64,000 nt of DNA from Spirochaetales bacterium (lineage in GTDB: Bacteria > Spirochaetota > Spirochaetia > JABMQR01): NCBI GenBank assembly GCA_018399255.1, contig JAGYPA010000008.1, positions 31,777 to 95,776 on the forward strand. The letters run 5' to 3'. The stretch's first letter is position 1. Each line of letters starts with the position of its first letter. This document shows positions 35,682 to 44,462 of this stretch, piece by piece. Both the position numbers and the translations under genes were made by a program. Below the pieces are notes generated by a model that ran no database searches, was not told where the DNA came from, and worked only from the letters and a program-made list of their open reading frames with translations.

Positions 35682-35869
35682 GTTTTACATCACATTTCCA
35701 TTTTGTCAAGATATTTCTTTCGAATTCAGCTATTACCGTAGGTAAGCTGATAAAAAACAGGGAAGTAACTTTATCTGATACTTATTCTCAAAGTATGGTT
35801 TTTCTTGATTGATATGCCGCATACTGCCCGGGATGCGGCAGCATACCAGGGCTAATCTCGTCTGAATGG

Positions 35870-36850
35870 CTAATCCTTTCTGAGCGGAGTGGTGGTATTT
35901 CTTACAATTAGCTGGACCGGCAGCACCCTGCTTTTCGGAGGATTCCCGGAAAACTGGTCCTGGAGCAGCTCCAAAGCGGTACTGGCCAGCAATTCGATAT
36001 CCTGATGCACGGTAGTGAAGTTGTTCCCGATTTCCGGCATATCATCATACCCTACAATCGAATAATCTCCTGGAACTGTATAGCCGGCATCTTCAAGGGC
36101 TGCCTTGACTCCTGCAGCAAATTCATCGGTTTCACAGAATATCGCTGTCGCCTTTCTGAACGTCTCCGGTTCGTCACGGATAAACGCTCGAATCCTTCTG
36201 TATGCATCCAGGGTTGTATCCATATTTTCCAGAACTGCCAGGGGTTTCAGTCCTGGGGAGAAAGTGCTCAAGGCTTCCTGGAGTCCGGCCAGGCGGTCGC
36301 GGCATGACTGAAAACCAAGGTGCCCGGCTACGTGAATGATCTGCCGATGTCCGATTCTTGTTAAATAACTTCCCGCCTGACGCCCGCCGTCAACATCATC
36401 CGGAGATACCCACGAAAGCCCGAGATCATGGCCGATAAGTACGTGAGGTATATGCTCTTTTTCAAGATAGTCTATTCGAGGATCACCCTGATGGGCACCC
36501 ATGAGAATCAAGCCGTCCGCACCTGCCGCCGGCATGCCATCAGGTCTTGAAGGAATATCAAGCAGCCGGTCTCCGCACTGCACAACCCGGCGCATCACAC
36601 TTCTGAAAAACAGGACCGAAAAGGGGGCCAGATGCAGCCCCCCCTGAATAAGGTGTATCCCAATGGTTTTCGACCCGCCCCGGGGAAGATCCCGGGCTGC
36701 AGACTCGGGAATATACGCAAGGGCATCGACAGCTTCCTGTACTTTTATTCTGGTCGAACTCTTGACCCCCGGCCTATTGTTCAGAACTCGACTGACCGTT
36801 CCTATCGATACCCCGGATAGTTCAGCTACATCATGAATCGTCTTTTTCAT
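35870..36850 (-). CDS. LacI-family transcriptional regulator of the sugar cassette
   Basis: A 326-residue repressor. The N-terminal helix-turn-helix and hinge (TIHDVAELSGVSIGTVSRVLNNRPGV) is followed by a periplasmic-binding-like domain (VSPDDVDGGRQAGSYL, GYDDMPEIGNNFTTV). One operator lies just upstream (36880-36893) and one in front of the binding-protein gene. It probably represses both and is released by the imported sugar. It is co-oriented with the transporter but is separated from it by about 220 bases containing the second promoter. Confidence 0.9.
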   Translation of the reverse strand: MKKTIHDVAELSGVSIGTVSRVLNNRPGVKSSTRIKVQEAVDALAYIPESAARDLPRGGSKTIGIHLIQGGLHLAPFSVLFFRSVMRRVVQCGDRLLDIPSRPDGMPAAGADGLILMGAHQGDPRIDYLEKEHIPHVLIGHDLGLSWVSPDDVDGGRQAGSYLTRIGHRQIIHVAGHLGFQSCRDRLAGLQEALSTFSPGLKPLAVLENMDTTLDAYRRIRAFIRDEPETFRKATAIFCETDEFAAGVKAALEDAGYTVPGDYSIVGYDDMPEIGNNFTTVHQDIELLASTALELLQDQFSGNPPKSRVLPVQLIVRNTTTPLRKD

Positions 36851-36879
36851 TCCCCTACTATAGCGCAGCAGCGTAAAAA

Positions 36880-36893
36880 AGTAAACGTTTACA
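36880..36893. promoter_or_regulatory. LacI-family operator upstream of the regulator gene
   Basis: A perfect GTAAACGTTTAC core 30 bases before the regulator start, matching the site at 35668 in 11 of 12 core positions. Suggests autoregulation. Confidence 0.78.
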
Positions 36894-36948
36894 ATCCATA
36901 CAGGGCAGTACAGGGCAATGCAGGGTGGCTGAAACTATATTTACCATA

Positions 36949-37043
36949 GGGTGTCTGACACCGGATACTGCATTATTCAGGGAATTTAACACCGTTTTCC
37001 GCAATTTAACACGGTTTTTTTGAGGGATCCGGTGTCAGACACT
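36949..37043. repeat. GTGTCTGACACC repeat element, copy 2
   Basis: Same orientation as copy 1 at 29480 and identical to it over about 55 bases (through GGATCCGGTGTCAGACACT). An extra stretch (GGATACTGCATTATTCAG) lies near its left end. It sits between the lacI-type gene and the GH9 gene. The two copies bracket the 7.4-kb sugar cassette. Confidence 0.9.
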
Positions 37044-37060
37044 GTTATTTTCTTTTATTA

Positions 37061-39319
37061 TCATTTGTTAAGAACTCCGTAGAGGCAGATGTTCCAGACC
37101 ATGGTCTCCCAGACGGTAAATTCGTTACTGTTAACCAATGACCATCCGTCTGCCCAGCGCCGCTCGTACGGCAGATCTTCCCACAACGGGTAGACGGTAT
37201 CGGATACCACTTTCTGATACGGTATTGATGAACGCTCCTTCGTGGGCCCGAACAGTACTATTCCCGGCACATTCTGCTTCAGGTCGGATTCATATTTGGT
37301 AAAATAGGAGTCCAGATGGAGGGGACTCTTCGGCTGCTCACTGCCGAGGCCGGTTACATACGATACTCCCAGCGGGTTGAGGCCCAACGCATAATCACCA
37401 AGCTGGGAGAGAATGCTGAAATACTCCTGCTTACGGGCAGGGTCAGTTTCCAGTCGATAGGCAAAGGCATAGACATCGGCATACCTTCCCTGAGCTGTTG
37501 CAGCACCCCACCCGTACGATCTTGTTACCCCATGGGGATAGAAGACCGTTTCCGGATCAAATCCCATATATCCGCCGCGTTCAGCCTGAACAAAAATTAT
37601 ATTCTCCAGAAGGTCTGCCAGATCCTCATTTTCCGGTTGATCGCTCAGCAGATAGCTGATGAAATGGGCAGTCATTATCCGGGCATCGATATTTCCCGGG
37701 CGATACTGATGTGGCCAGTCGCCGTCATCAACCAGCAGGTACCAAGCCAGCGCTTCGAATCTGTTGGAGAACTCTTCTACTGCATAACCCTCCGGCAGGG
37801 TGAAATAATCAGTCGCCAACGACAGCTGAAGGGCTGCGTACAGTATTTCTGCCGTATCAGCGCTGGTCAAAGGTCTGGATTCACCATCAAGATGAGTCCG
37901 CAGATAATTCCAGGCCAGCAGTGCCTGGCTGAAAAGCTGCCCTGCTTCCTCACCCCACGCCGGAAAAGAGCTCAGCAGCCGGGCTGCCTGGGCCATCATG
38001 CCAGCCCCCGAAGCGGTCACCTCCGGTGTTACATTCCAGGTGCCGTAAAGGGAGCTGTCTGTTGCCGCATTCACCTTCCCGTATTCCGGATGTCCGTTCG
38101 TTTCGGTTCCGGCTCTGATGCCTCCATAAAGAGGATCCTGTTCATCGAGAATCTGCAGCTCCTTCCAGATCTTCAATCCCCACAACGCCTCATCCAGAAA
38201 ATCAGGAAGCCCGTTGCCGGATTCAGGGATAGTGTACTGGTTGTCGGTAAAGTGATCAGGAAAGGCTTCGTAGTAGGAAAGCATCAGGATCGGAATCATG
38301 GTGTGATACGGTCGCCGATCAAAATCCGCAGCATCGTGATATCCTCCGGAGATGGAAAAGGATGGCGAGTTCTTGTTCACGACTATGCTGCCGGATGCGC
38401 TCCAGTCCTGCCGGGTGTCCCACACTTTAGTATGGCAGATATCCCGGGTAAAATCGGTAAATTGATTGTGCAGTTCTATCCCGCAGCGCTGATGGTAGAG
38501 TCCCCGGGTATAGGTTTCAGCTATGGTTTTTACTGCATCGCGGCTTATTTCAAATGGATATGAAATGCCGAATCCGTCGACTTTTATAATGTAGGGCCCC
38601 CCTTCCGGTACGCTGCTCAAATCCAGCCGGTAGACATGCTCTCCCGATGTGACTTCGTTGGAAGGGGTCTCAACGTCATGACCGCGATAGTCTGCTGTCC
38701 CGCTGTATACTATCTTCCCGCTTGCTGCAGTTAGCACATGATACGTTATGGGATCTGCAAAAAAGCGAGATCCCCCGGTTCCCAGATATACCCCGAGATT
38801 TGCATACCGGACATCGCTGTCGGGATGATAACCGACCTGGTTAACCTTGATCGATTCGCAGCGGAATGCGTCGTCATGGTACTGGATGGTTATGATTCCG
38901 TAGGGTCCTGTTATCTGGTAATATTTTCCGTTGCGCAGGGGTTTTTTCAATTCCAGATAGATCCAGTACCGGGTTTCCAGGGGATAGCTTCCGCTGGATG
39001 TTTTTGGCAATTCGTCTGCGGCCCGGGAGTAATGGTAGACAGTTTCCGGGGGGATTCCGTTGATTTTCCAGTCGTCAGCATCGGTTGCGTTGGGGTTCGG
39101 TTGAAGATTTAGAGAGGAAAAATTATCTGTGACCGAGAGAACCAGAATGTTGGGTGCGGCGGTAGTTATGGTTGGAGCATATTCTTCCGGCAGGGTGTCG
39201 GGCTGAAATACTATGTACTGTTCGATGGAAAACAGTCGACAGGAAGTAATGCCAAGAAGGATGATCAGTACTAGTGCGCTAAGATAAGCTCTGCTGCGGG
39301 TATGGTCAAAAAGCTGCAT
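37061..39319 (-). CDS. Glycoside hydrolase family 9 lipoprotein (endoglucanase-like)
   Basis: A 752-residue GH9 enzyme. A lipoprotein signal (LVLIILLGITSC) is followed by an Ig-like N-terminal domain (about residues 155-260, EVTSGEHVYRLDLSSVPEGG), then the (alpha/alpha)6 catalytic domain. The nucleophile/base region is GGYHDAADFDRRPYHTM, a variation on the usual DAGD. The C-terminal GLNPLGVSYVTGLGSEQ and a final Glu-containing NSNEFTVWETMVWN match family ends. GH9 enzymes cut cellulose or mixed beta-glucans. Surface-anchored here, it could feed oligosaccharides to the neighbouring ABC system. Its codon 1 has no strong Shine-Dalgarno. Confidence 0.88.
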   Translation of the reverse strand: MQLFDHTRSRAYLSALVLIILLGITSCRLFSIEQYIVFQPDTLPEEYAPTITTAAPNILVLSVTDNFSSLNLQPNPNATDADDWKINGIPPETVYHYSRAADELPKTSSGSYPLETRYWIYLELKKPLRNGKYYQITGPYGIITIQYHDDAFRCESIKVNQVGYHPDSDVRYANLGVYLGTGGSRFFADPITYHVLTAASGKIVYSGTADYRGHDVETPSNEVTSGEHVYRLDLSSVPEGGPYIIKVDGFGISYPFEISRDAVKTIAETYTRGLYHQRCGIELHNQFTDFTRDICHTKVWDTRQDWSASGSIVVNKNSPSFSISGGYHDAADFDRRPYHTMIPILMLSYYEAFPDHFTDNQYTIPESGNGLPDFLDEALWGLKIWKELQILDEQDPLYGGIRAGTETNGHPEYGKVNAATDSSLYGTWNVTPEVTASGAGMMAQAARLLSSFPAWGEEAGQLFSQALLAWNYLRTHLDGESRPLTSADTAEILYAALQLSLATDYFTLPEGYAVEEFSNRFEALAWYLLVDDGDWPHQYRPGNIDARIMTAHFISYLLSDQPENEDLADLLENIIFVQAERGGYMGFDPETVFYPHGVTRSYGWGAATAQGRYADVYAFAYRLETDPARKQEYFSILSQLGDYALGLNPLGVSYVTGLGSEQPKSPLHLDSYFTKYESDLKQNVPGIVLFGPTKERSSIPYQKVVSDTVYPLWEDLPYERRWADGWSLVNSNEFTVWETMVWNICLYGVLNK

Positions 39320-39391
39320 GCCAGACTATAAGAGTAATTGGGAATTTTTTCAATGGAGAGGGAATCATAGCAACTGGCACATTCTTTGAAT

Positions 39392-39499
39392 TCACCCCTT
39401 TTCTGGTCGAAGAAGCAGATATCCGCCCAGACTGCCCTGCACTGCACCTATAAAAAAGAACAGCACATAAAGAGAGACCACAGATATTTTTTTCATCAT
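39392..39499 (-). CDS. 35-residue membrane microprotein
   Basis: The frame starts at an ATG whose last two bases overlap the stop of the FMN-binding gene (ATGATG; stop TGA inside). The product has one hydrophobic segment (SVVSLYVLFFFIGAVQGSLG) ending in LLLRPEKG. Coupling to the FMN-binding gene suggests a partner for that protein or its flavin-transfer machinery. No family recognised. The strong fit of start overlap, hydrophobicity and stop position makes a real gene plausible. Confidence 0.5.
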   Translation of the reverse strand: MMKKISVVSLYVLFFFIGAVQGSLGGYLLLRPEKG

Positions 39500-39900
39500 T
39501 CTTCCCCAAGCAATGCTTTTCGTACAGCATCCTGTATTATCAGACTGCTGTAGGTTGCCCCTGCTATCGTGTCTACATCAACCCGCTGACTTTCCAGCAT
39601 ACGGTTGATCACCTGTTCCCCCGGCTTGCCCTGTCCGTTTTTGTGCTCAAGAAGCTCTATTTCCGTCAGGGAGCCATCCTTTACCGTAACCATGACCGCA
39701 GCAGTCACCACTGACGCATCGGCTTCGCCGTAATAGGTTCCATCAGCAACCCCGGCGATATCAATATATTCGATGTTAACCTGAGATATGTAGGCATCAA
39801 GCTTTCCAGCCATATCCTTGAAAAGAAAAACCGAAGCGGCAGCAACTGCAGCCAGTACTATAACCAGAATGATAATTAACCGTTTTAGTGACTTTTTCAT
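39496..39900 (-). CDS. FMN-binding domain protein (RnfG/NqrC-like covalent flavin site)
   Basis: One N-terminal helix (IIILVIVLAAVAAASVFLF) followed by an extracytoplasmic FMN_bind domain of about 90 residues (DGTYYGEADASVVTAAVMVTV...). The flavinylation motif reads DTIAGATYSS, close to the (S/D)GATYSS pattern in which the threonine takes FMN from ApbE. It likely carries electrons at the membrane surface. No Rnf or ApbE gene is next to it. The helicase gene ends 45 bases upstream, and the microprotein gene is coupled downstream. Confidence 0.85.
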   Translation of the reverse strand: MKKSLKRLIIILVIVLAAVAAASVFLFKDMAGKLDAYISQVNIEYIDIAGVADGTYYGEADASVVTAAVMVTVKDGSLTEIELLEHKNGQGKPGEQVINRMLESQRVDVDTIAGATYSSLIIQDAVRKALLGEE

Positions 39901-39922
39901 GTCTCTTTCTTCCTTTTAATAT

Positions 39923-39937
39923 AAGTGTCAGACACTT
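39923..39937. terminator. AAGTGTCAGACACTT palindrome after the helicase gene
   Basis: A 7-bp stem with one central base, sharing the GTGTC/GACAC core of the repeat elements at 29480 and 36949. It lies between the helicase stop and the FMN-binding gene and may act as a weak terminator or repeat remnant. Confidence 0.5.
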
Positions 39938-39944
39938 GTTTTCT

Positions 39945-42900
39945 TCAAAACAGTTCCAACTGCTCGGGCTTGGGTCCGGGCTCAGACTTGGGCTCAGGCT
40001 TGGGCTTGGGCTTCAGCTTGCCCTTTGCTTTCAGCTTGGCAATTTTTCGCTTCACCCGCTCAATCTCTTTGGTCTTTTTCAGTTTTTTCCAAATAGCCAC
40101 AGCTTCATCAAAACGCTCCATTCGTTCGTAGATCCGGGCCAGCCCCATCTGGTCACCAGAAATCAGGCTGCAGCGGGCTGCATCTTCATAGGCACTGTTA
40201 TCACGATAGAATCGTGAGGCCTCCTTGTAATCTCCTGTACTTTCCAGCAGAGATCCCGCTTCCTCGATTTTTCCAAGCTTCTGCAAAAGCGATACCGCGC
40301 GATGGGTATTCCCTATCTCAAGCAGCAAGGTAACAGCCTTTCTGAAATGTATCGGACTATTTTCAAACAGGTAAAAGTTTTTTTCCGTTGCCGGCAGTTC
40401 GGCAAGAAGCTTTTCTATTTCTGCCCCGCCAGAAGGTTTGACTGTCTGGACGGGTCCGCGGGTCCGGGTAGTGCCGCGGGTCCGGGCGGAATCGGAATTC
40501 CGGGCGGAATCGGAATTCCGGGCGGAATCGTCGCTGCCGGCAGGGTCGGCCATCATTTTCAGCACCTGATATTCCGGCAGAGGACTCTCATACCCCAGAA
40601 CCTTCTCGAGAAATCTCTTATAGCGGTCTGTTTCCTGATCGAAAGAGCGGAAGAGTATACTGTACAGCATATTAGTGTAGTTCGATTTCAGAGCAAGATT
40701 TTCAAGCTTTGAGGGCAGGCTTTCGAACAGAGGATAAGTAAGGTACTCCCTCATAAGCTTTTCTGAAAACGCTTCCGCGGTCTTCACATCAAGAATGTCG
40801 TAACAGTCATAAAGCAGACTGATGCCGAATTCACGCAAATGTCCGATCCTTTCGCTGTAATACCAGATATCAGAATCCTCAATCTGCTCCAATAGTCCCT
40901 TCAGCCACCGGGGGCTGACCTGCAGCGACCGCCGCTTTTCCAGAACTTTTTCTGCATAATCAAATTTTTTCCGGGATAAGAAATAATCCAGAATTTCTTC
41001 ATCGCGTTCGCTCACTTTGCTGCAGATATCCAACACATCTTCAGTCATGTTCAAAGCCATCAGGCGGGTAATAGCCCAAGAATACTCGCTAGAAGAGAGC
41101 ATGTTCTGTGCTTCCTTATAGATAGCATTGGCTTTGCTTTTGTCGTAACCATACCCATCAAACGCGGAAGCATTGAGGACCTGGACCGATCGCCTCCGCA
41201 GTTCCGGTGTGTCGACCTGTTCAAACAGCCTGACGGCCGGCAGTGCTTCTCCCAGACTGACGGCACATTCTCCTGCCTGCTGCAGATCTCCGCACCGCAC
41301 GTACTCATCCCTTGCCAAGGCATATTGCCCTCTTGCAAAGAACTTACCTGCCGCATCCCTGCTGCGCCCGGCGGCTGAGAGCCGCAAGGCGGCCTTTATC
41401 TGCATACGGGGAGTCTTGAAGGACGCAGCTTCCTGCAGGAGCAGCACCGCATTGCGCTTCGAACTCCCGGCAAACCGGGTAAAGGCAGCCAAAGCCCCGG
41501 CATAATCCTTTTGCCGTTCGAGCTCAAGCCCTTCCCTATAGCTGTCGCCCATGCCCTGATAGCAGCGCAGCAGCTTATCATGATCACGGAGCCTCCTGTA
41601 GAGTTTTTCCGCTGATTCGTAATCGTGCAGCTTGAAAAATAGATCGGCAGCTTTTTGCGGCTGCTTGGCTTTTTTCCAGCACTCCGCAGCATCTGCATTC
41701 ATACGGGCCCGCTGAAAGTACTCTGCTGCATCAGCATAATCCTTTTGCTTTTGACAGTATCGGGCCAGTTCCTTCCATGCTTCTGCCCGCTGCCAGGCCT
41801 GCAGGGCTTTATCTGTCTGGTTCAGCTTCATCCACTGGCTGGCTGCGCCCCGGTAGTCTCCGGATGCCTCCAGCAGGTGCACAGTGCAGAGTCGAGCCCG
41901 ATGAGGCTCCTTCGCCTTTTTCCATGCATCCGCGGCTTTCTGATAGTCACTGGCGCGCTCATACTGTTCGGCGGCTTCGCGGCGGCGTCCGTGAAGGTCG
42001 AAGAGGGCGGCCGCCTCCCCGGCATGTCCATCGACAGCATACATCCAGGCTCTGCACAAATCGGCCATTTTCTGGTTATCGGCATTTCGAAAGCACTCAA
42101 ATGCGGCTGAGTAGTATTCCCGTTCATAAAAATACTGCCCCTGAGCCCCCCACTCTTCCTTAGTGGAAACCTGCTTCCAGACTTGCGCCAGATCCTGCCG
42201 CTCGCTGGTGGCCACTATCAGGGATTTGACTGCTTCCAGGTCCCAGACAGGCGAGCTTTTAAGACCGTCATAGACTATAAGCGTATTTCTGCTGCGCGTG
42301 ACGGCAACGTAGAGCAGATTTATTTCATGTCGGATAAGGGGGTAATGTTCCTGTTCCAGATAGCTGCCGCCAGCTATCCTGCGCCAGAGAGCCTGCGATT
42401 TCTGCTCTGCCGAAAACTTCCAGAGCAGTACCGTATCAAACTCGAGCCCCTTGGCCTCCTGTATGGTAAAAATCAGTTCTGTACTCAGGGCCTTTTTCAG
42501 TCTCCGCTGCTCATCCCCCGTACGGACAAGGATTACACTGCCGGCGGCAATACGGCCGAGACTGGACAGCATGTCTTCCTGCCTGATCCCGGCAACAATG
42601 AACGGCGGCCTTCCGTTGAATTTCCACTCCTCACGCTGCTCGTATCCTGAGAGTCCGACAAGCTGCTGCTTCAGATCAAGCAGGGCATTGGAAAGTTTGA
42701 CAATGCTTCCGGTACTCCGGAAATTGAGGTTAAGCTGATGGACATCGGGAACACCGATGCCCCGCTCAAAAAAGCGCTGCTTAACCTCTTCCCATCGGAA
42801 GCCGCTGGGGTTGATGATCTGACGGGTATCACCGGCACATACCAGACTGCCGGGAGATCGGGAGAGCCGGAAAACGAGAGCCAGCTGAATATCCGAGAAA

Positions 42901-44375
42901 TCCTGTATCTCATCACATACAACTACATCCCACAGAAACCGATCCCTGTCCTTGTCGAGGGCCTGAATTGCCGTCCGGCAGAGATCTATCTCATCATACC
43001 GGTTCTCGGCCTCCAACTGCTTCTGGTAATACTCGGCTATAGTATAGATATCTTCCCGGTCATACAGGAAGTTGGGAGCCCGCTTGCGGCCTAAATTCAG
43101 ATATTCATTGAGCGAAAGCAGCGGCCGTTCAAACCGGTTCTGCTTTGCCTCTAATATACGCAGGATTTCCTCTACCATCCGTCTGCTTCCAGGATCCTGC
43201 TTCGCTGTCGGTTCCATCAGACTGCCTATGAAGTCGTCAAAATCAGTATACCGGGTATGATGATGCATAATACGTTCAATCTTATGCATGAAATCCATAT
43301 TTTTCAGTTCCAGCAGGGCATCGGTAAAGTCCCTCAGCTGCACGGAGGATAGTCTGCTCCGGATAAAGCCGGTACCCAGTTCACGATACCGCTTAAGGTT
43401 TACGGGAGGATTGGCGCCTTTGATAATCGAGCGGATCTCCTCCCAGACCAGTTCCGGATCATATTTTCGAGCAAGGGCATGCTTGCTGAAGATCATGCGG
43501 AATTCTCTCAGGGTTACCTCTTTTACCGGATCCAGCAGTGCTCCCCGGGAGGTGAGGATATCCCGGATCAGTTCGGTGAGAACGGCAAAATGCACCTCCC
43601 CGGCAAAATCTGCAGATGTATTTCGCTGGTTCTGCGAATCGGGCCTTGCCATGAGTCCCTTGTAGAGGCGCTGGGAGAAATCTTTCAGATATCTGCTGCA
43701 GGTGAGAAAGAGGAGTCTTTTGCCGTCGTACGCCTGCTTCAGCAGCATATATACGGCTATGGTGGTTTTTCCGCTTCCGGCAGTTCCCGATATGAGCACT
43801 GGCGGCACCTGCTCCAGAACCCGCCTCTGGGCGATGGTGAGATAGAGAAATATTTCAAAAATATCGGGATGCTTTTTTGCCAGCAGCCGCTGCCATTCAC
43901 GTTCTTCCCTGATGTCGAGCCACTTCTGCGAACCGTAGTCTTCCTTTACCTTCTCCTCTATGGACTCCTGGGTAAAATAGGCATCCGGCAGATCGTCGAA
44001 CATTACATCGTCAAACTGTTCTTCCTCGAGCGGCTCAAAGGTCAGAAACGGGGCATTATCCGGCAGAACGCTTCTGGCAGCGGCACTGATGTCATCATGC
44101 CTTACCGCGCCCCATATATAGATGCAGGCCTCGTCAGCTTGCCTTCCAAGGGTGAAAATCAACCGGTCGCCCCGATCTATCCGGGCTTCAAATATGACTT
44201 TCCCCCCAGCCCCCTTAAGCTTTTTTACCCGGACTCCGGTATCCCAGATGCCGTTTTCGAGATAGGATAATTTTTCCAGCAGCCGCTCCTTCTTCTTATC
44301 GGAAAGAGCCATAATATCTGCTTTCAGGCAGTCGTTGAGAAGCAGATTGTATTTAACCGGTTTCATACAGGGCAT
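39945..44375 (-). CDS. RelE-like / UvrD superfamily 1 helicase / TPR fusion protein
   Basis: 1476 residues in three parts. Residues 1-110 resemble a RelE/ParE-type small toxin fold (VKKLKGAGGKVIFEARIDRGDRLIFTL). Residues about 180-730 form a UvrD/Rep-like ATPase: Walker A GTAGSGKTT at 197-205, Walker B VVCDEIQDFSDIQL, ITIQEAKGLEFDTVLLW and LLYVAVTRSRNTLIVYDG (motif VI). Residues about 740-1440 are many helical repeats of TPR type (CRNADNQKMADL, AAEYFQRARMNADAAECWKKAKQ and similar), interrupted by an 18-bp coding repeat (ARNSDS) near 1290. The tail is KPKPKPEPKSEPGPKP. Role unknown: DNA/RNA remodelling with a large protein-interaction platform; a defence function is possible but unproven. Confidence 0.82.
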   Translation of the reverse strand: MPCMKPVKYNLLLNDCLKADIMALSDKKKERLLEKLSYLENGIWDTGVRVKKLKGAGGKVIFEARIDRGDRLIFTLGRQADEACIYIWGAVRHDDISAAARSVLPDNAPFLTFEPLEEEQFDDVMFDDLPDAYFTQESIEEKVKEDYGSQKWLDIREEREWQRLLAKKHPDIFEIFLYLTIAQRRVLEQVPPVLISGTAGSGKTTIAVYMLLKQAYDGKRLLFLTCSRYLKDFSQRLYKGLMARPDSQNQRNTSADFAGEVHFAVLTELIRDILTSRGALLDPVKEVTLREFRMIFSKHALARKYDPELVWEEIRSIIKGANPPVNLKRYRELGTGFIRSRLSSVQLRDFTDALLELKNMDFMHKIERIMHHHTRYTDFDDFIGSLMEPTAKQDPGSRRMVEEILRILEAKQNRFERPLLSLNEYLNLGRKRAPNFLYDREDIYTIAEYYQKQLEAENRYDEIDLCRTAIQALDKDRDRFLWDVVVCDEIQDFSDIQLALVFRLSRSPGSLVCAGDTRQIINPSGFRWEEVKQRFFERGIGVPDVHQLNLNFRSTGSIVKLSNALLDLKQQLVGLSGYEQREEWKFNGRPPFIVAGIRQEDMLSSLGRIAAGSVILVRTGDEQRRLKKALSTELIFTIQEAKGLEFDTVLLWKFSAEQKSQALWRRIAGGSYLEQEHYPLIRHEINLLYVAVTRSRNTLIVYDGLKSSPVWDLEAVKSLIVATSERQDLAQVWKQVSTKEEWGAQGQYFYEREYYSAAFECFRNADNQKMADLCRAWMYAVDGHAGEAAALFDLHGRRREAAEQYERASDYQKAADAWKKAKEPHRARLCTVHLLEASGDYRGAASQWMKLNQTDKALQAWQRAEAWKELARYCQKQKDYADAAEYFQRARMNADAAECWKKAKQPQKAADLFFKLHDYESAEKLYRRLRDHDKLLRCYQGMGDSYREGLELERQKDYAGALAAFTRFAGSSKRNAVLLLQEAASFKTPRMQIKAALRLSAAGRSRDAAGKFFARGQYALARDEYVRCGDLQQAGECAVSLGEALPAVRLFEQVDTPELRRRSVQVLNASAFDGYGYDKSKANAIYKEAQNMLSSSEYSWAITRLMALNMTEDVLDICSKVSERDEEILDYFLSRKKFDYAEKVLEKRRSLQVSPRWLKGLLEQIEDSDIWYYSERIGHLREFGISLLYDCYDILDVKTAEAFSEKLMREYLTYPLFESLPSKLENLALKSNYTNMLYSILFRSFDQETDRYKRFLEKVLGYESPLPEYQVLKMMADPAGSDDSARNSDSARNSDSARTRGTTRTRGPVQTVKPSGGAEIEKLLAELPATEKNFYLFENSPIHFRKAVTLLLEIGNTHRAVSLLQKLGKIEEAGSLLESTGDYKEASRFYRDNSAYEDAARCSLISGDQMGLARIYERMERFDEAVAIWKKLKKTKEIERVKRKIAKLKAKGKLKPKPKPEPKSEPGPKPEQLELF
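40483..40530. repeat. 18-bp coding tandem repeat in the helicase gene
   Basis: Two and two-thirds exact copies of CGGGCGGAATCGGAATTC encode the repeated six-residue unit ARNSDS in a linker between TPR blocks. Confidence 0.9.
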
Positions 44376-44462
44376 GTTAGCTTATTGCAGCAATCGGGTA
44401 AATATCTTTGCCCGAAAGAATTTCTATTCTCGAAGGAATAACTGGCCAACTTGTCTGCGTAC

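Noticed and set aside
39306..39530. 74-codon minus-strand frame across the FMN-binding gene end
   Set aside because: The overlapping frame that yields the 35-residue hydrophobic microprotein fits the start overlap and membrane pattern; this one does not.
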